From NCBI GenBank assembly GCA_964458795.1, contig CAYWJW010000004.1, positions 1 through 53,687 on the forward strand: a stretch of 53,687 nt of DNA, given 5' to 3'. Origin of the DNA: JAJTHY01 sp964458795. Its GTDB lineage: Bacteria; Pseudomonadota; Alphaproteobacteria; Rickettsiales; Midichloriaceae. The position numbers and the translations under genes are program-made. Under the pieces are notes generated by a model. The model ran no database searches. It worked only from the letters and a program-made list of their open reading frames with translations, and had not been told where the DNA came from. Below are positions 51,926 through 53,687 of this stretch, one piece after another (positions within the stretch are counted from its first letter, which is position 1; every line of letters starts with the position of its first letter).

Positions 51926-52396
51926 ATGTTAGTAATTCTATTAGAGAAAGTTGGTAGACTTGGCGATATGGGAGCTATTACGAAAGTGAAAGATGGATAT
52001 GCCAGGAATTTCCTTATTCCAAGAAAAAAAGCTCTCCGGGCAACTAAAGAGAATTTAGCTTTTTTTGAAGCTCAGAAAGCTGAAATAGAAAAAGCTAACG
52101 CAGAAAGAAAAGCTGCTGCCGAAGCAAAACTTCCGAAATTCGAAGGTTTGAGCATTATGATTGTACGTCAAGCTGGTGAAGATGGTAGGCTTTACGGCTC
52201 AGTATCTAGTGCAGATATAGCAAAAGCAATTTCTGATAAACTAGGCGAAACAATTGAAGCTGAGCACATTATAACTACAGCTAAGTTGAAAGAGATAGGT
52301 ATATCTCAGATAGAGGTAGTCTTGCACCCTGAAGTGAAAACTGCTGTTGAGCTTGTAATTTCAAGAAACGAACAACAAGTTCATAATCGCGATTGA
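51926..52396 (+). CDS. rplI: 50S ribosomal protein bL9
   Basis: The bL9 protein binds 23S rRNA and reaches across the ribosome. The 156-residue protein shows the N-terminal MLVILLEKVGRLGDMGAITK and GYARNFLIPRKKA, a long central helix (FFEAQKAEIEKANAERKAAAE) and a C-terminal domain with GRLYGSVSSADIA. CAGAGGA precedes the ATG. No strong terminator follows; CCCTT/AAGGG at 52471-52489 lacks a T-run. Confidence 0.96.
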   Translation: MLVILLEKVGRLGDMGAITKVKDGYARNFLIPRKKALRATKENLAFFEAQKAEIEKANAERKAAAEAKLPKFEGLSIMIVRQAGEDGRLYGSVSSADIAKAISDKLGETIEAEHIITTAKLKEIGISQIEVVLHPEVKTAVELVISRNEQQVHNRD

Positions 52397-52603
52397 TACA
52401 AACCCAGTATTTAGGTTGGGTAAGCTATTTAGGTTGTGTAAGCTATAAATCATGTTAGATTACATCCCCTCCCTTATTTGAGTTAAGGGTTTGAAGCGTA
52501 TAGTTCTGAATTAATAACTTTTTTAAAGACCAGTGATTGGCACCTAGGTATAGCGATTGGTGCTACACTCCCTAACATAGCGCTACGCGCACTAAATGCC
52601 CAT

Positions 52604-52749
52604 AAAAAACTATACAGATGCGGGATAAATTTTGATTTTTTGGGAAGTAGCTGAAAGCCCATAATATTCTGTATATTTTGGGTTTCCAATAGCGAGTAAA
52701 AAATCAAAAGATGCCGCGCATCTGTGCAGTTTTTTACTGGAATTGGTAT
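52604..52749 (-). mobile_element. MITE-like element B, copy 2 (truncated)
   Basis: In reverse orientation to copy 1, it shares GATGCGGGATAAATTTTGAT and ATTTTTTGGGAAGT, AGCCCATAATATTCT, and the end TTTTTACTGGAATTGGTAT. The left terminal repeat retains only about 20 of 33 bases. Confidence 0.8.
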
Positions 52750-52806
52750 TAGGTTTGCAATACTATAGACAGTAAGTGCTATAAGGAATTATGTTATTGG
52801 TAGTTA

Positions 52807-52825
52807 TATAGCTAAGTCGGTATAA
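52807..52825 (+). repeat. Solo terminal repeat of MITE A
   Basis: TATAGCTAAGTCGGTATAA matches the left end of MITE A copies 1 and 2. No matching right end is found before the following gene. Confidence 0.55.
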
Positions 52826-52876
52826 CATAGATAATGTTACTAGATTATAACATATTACTGCTACAACGGTACTAAG

Positions 52877-53687
52877 ATGAAAAGTATTAACTACAAAACA
52901 TATGCGGTTGAATCGCTTAAAATCACATCTTTTTGTCTAATAGTTGCAGCTATATTTAAACTATTGGGAGCCACAGATACAACATTGCTCATTGTTTTTA
53001 ATATGGCCGTTATATCTTCTGCAGTAATTTTTTCTACAGAACAAAAGCATTTACGCCAAATTGTATTTGGAAGCTCCATAATTGTAATCTCCATTATCAT
53101 TGGAGGAACTCTTGGTTATTATATCCCATGGCTCACCAAACTGCTAACAATCATATATGCTGGCTTAGCTTTTTACCTCCCCAAGTCGAATTCTACCACT
53201 ACCATATATGTAATCGGGTCGTTGATGTTTCTCATCTTTTCTGCCCTACCATTTCCATTTGAAACCGGTATTAATTACGCTTTTGATGGCCTTGCAGTCA
53301 TTATTATCTTTATTGTTTTTTACTTATTAGTTGATAGACCTCAGAATACTCCATTCAAAGAAGTGACCTTAACCAAGAAGAAGCCTGATAATATCTCAGC
53401 TCTCAACGTGGTACTATCATTAAGCGTTGCTTTTGTAATAAGTCATATCCTCTCACTTTATTCTGCCTTAACACATTTGTACTGGATAGAACTCACTATA
53501 CTAGTTGTCATTAAATCTTCACAAAACAACACAATACATACATCCCTTAAAAGGATCGCGATCAACGCGCTGGGAGCTATTATCATAGTTATTCTATTTA
53601 ACTATGTTATACCATACGATTTTTTGGTTAATTTTTTCCTATTGATATTATTCTTATTTTGCATTTTCTTTTTTGGTTTTTCTTATG
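52877..53687 (+). CDS. FUSC-like integral membrane protein (partial, cut by the window end)
   Basis: An open frame from ATG 52877 runs off the right edge (270 codons seen). The product has many hydrophobic helices. A segment near residue 190 reads YWIELTILVVIKSSQNN followed by LKRIAINALGA, which resembles the FUSC (fusaric acid resistance/YccS) domain where a Trp, an acidic residue and a Thr of the LT..V type precede the cytoplasmic turn. Such proteins are putative efflux or envelope-associated transporters. The N-terminal half also has paired helices with a polar loop (FSTEQKHLRQIVFGS). The ribosome-binding site is weak. The C-terminus is not visible, so the family call is tentative. Confidence 0.6.
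   Translation, partial: MKSINYKTYAVESLKITSFCLIVAAIFKLLGATDTTLLIVFNMAVISSAVIFSTEQKHLRQIVFGSSIIVISIIIGGTLGYYIPWLTKLLTIIYAGLAFYLPKSNSTTTIYVIGSLMFLIFSALPFPFETGINYAFDGLAVIIIFIVFYLLVDRPQNTPFKEVTLTKKKPDNISALNVVLSLSVAFVISHILSLYSALTHLYWIELTILVVIKSSQNNTIHTSLKRIAINALGAIIIVILFNYVIPYDFLVNFFLLILFLFCIFFFGFSY

Larger units (their letters stand above)
52397..52876. other. 480-base gap with MITE remnants, no gene
   Basis: The gap holds a tandem near-repeat TTTAGGTTG(G/T)GTAAGCTA at about 52410-52446, a weak stem-loop at 52471-52489, a truncated MITE B (52604-52749) and a solo MITE A end (52807-52825). The reading frame on the minus strand (52483-52707) overlaps MITE B and is not considered a gene. Confidence 0.6.

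Noticed and set aside
52471..52489. Hairpin CCCTT/AAGGG after rplI as terminator
   Set aside because: Short stem and no T-run follow it.
52483..52707. Minus-strand open frame of 74 codons
   Set aside because: It covers the truncated MITE B copy and has no homology or ribosome-binding site.

Overview
The window looks like a chromosomal piece of an AT-rich, host-associated alphaproteobacterium, most likely of the order Rickettsiales (a Midichloriaceae-like member is my guess; the family cannot be fixed from sequence reading alone). The clues are an NDUFA12-type complex I accessory subunit next to an MCE/MlaD protein and a DUF2155 protein, a free-standing VirB2-type pilin gene, an aspartyl-tRNA synthetase of the RDHGG type, ccmD next to rpoZ, large unrecognised repeat-built proteins scattered between housekeeping genes, and several families of small palindromic intergenic repeats.

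Layout. 1-3040: rnpA and rpmH (minus), family-4-type uracil-DNA glycosylase, virB2 with a clear terminator, and a PilT-like ATPase. 3037-6301: three tandem paralogous genes of unknown function on the minus strand. 6428-13456: tRNA-Arg(ACG), a DUF2125-like protein, rmuC, tRNA-Arg(TCT) between two different MITE-like elements, rsmI, a LpoA-like periplasmic protein and recG. 13543-16232: a 702-residue Ser/Thr-rich protein ending exactly at a MITE, and a small secreted protein. 16486-20640: recA, tatB, tatC, serS and an RDD membrane protein. 20642-27620: a 1507-residue duplicated-domain protein and a 629-residue membrane protein, both minus, separated by a repeat-filled gap. 27780-33235: ubiE, nth, a family 2 glycosyltransferase, coaE, dnaQ, the NDUFA12 homologue, mlaD and a DUF2155 protein. 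33274-38187: a giant 1637-residue repeat protein. 38254-43893: gpsA, a lipoprotein, ccmD, rpoZ, aspS, a small unknown and acpS. 44140-46767: an 875-residue protein built like the 1507-residue one. 46773-48264: an RpiB-like isomerase and a secreted alpha/beta hydrolase. 48435-51113: a sodium:solute symporter fused to a CqsS-like sensor histidine kinase. 51237-52396: rpsF-rpsR-rplI. 52397-53687: repeat remnants and the start of a FUSC-like membrane protein cut by the window edge.

How it fits together. Housekeeping functions (DNA repair: udg, rmuC, recG, recA, nth, dnaQ; translation: rpmH, rpsF/R, rplI, aspS, serS, two tRNA-Arg; protein export: tatBC; envelope: LpoA-like, MlaD, glycosyltransferase, lipoprotein) are interleaved with large proteins with no recognisable catalytic family. 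The three paralogues and the 702-, 1507-, 629-, 1637- and 875-residue proteins are the accessory content. Their alpha-helical repeats, Thr-rich linkers, hydrophobic tails and host-like modules make host-directed or envelope-associated roles plausible, but that is inference.

The most striking items are the symporter-CqsS-like kinase fusion with a perfect dyad between its putative promoter boxes, the shared architecture of the 1507- and 875-residue proteins, and a MITE family whose terminal repeats supply or abut stop codons of upstream genes.
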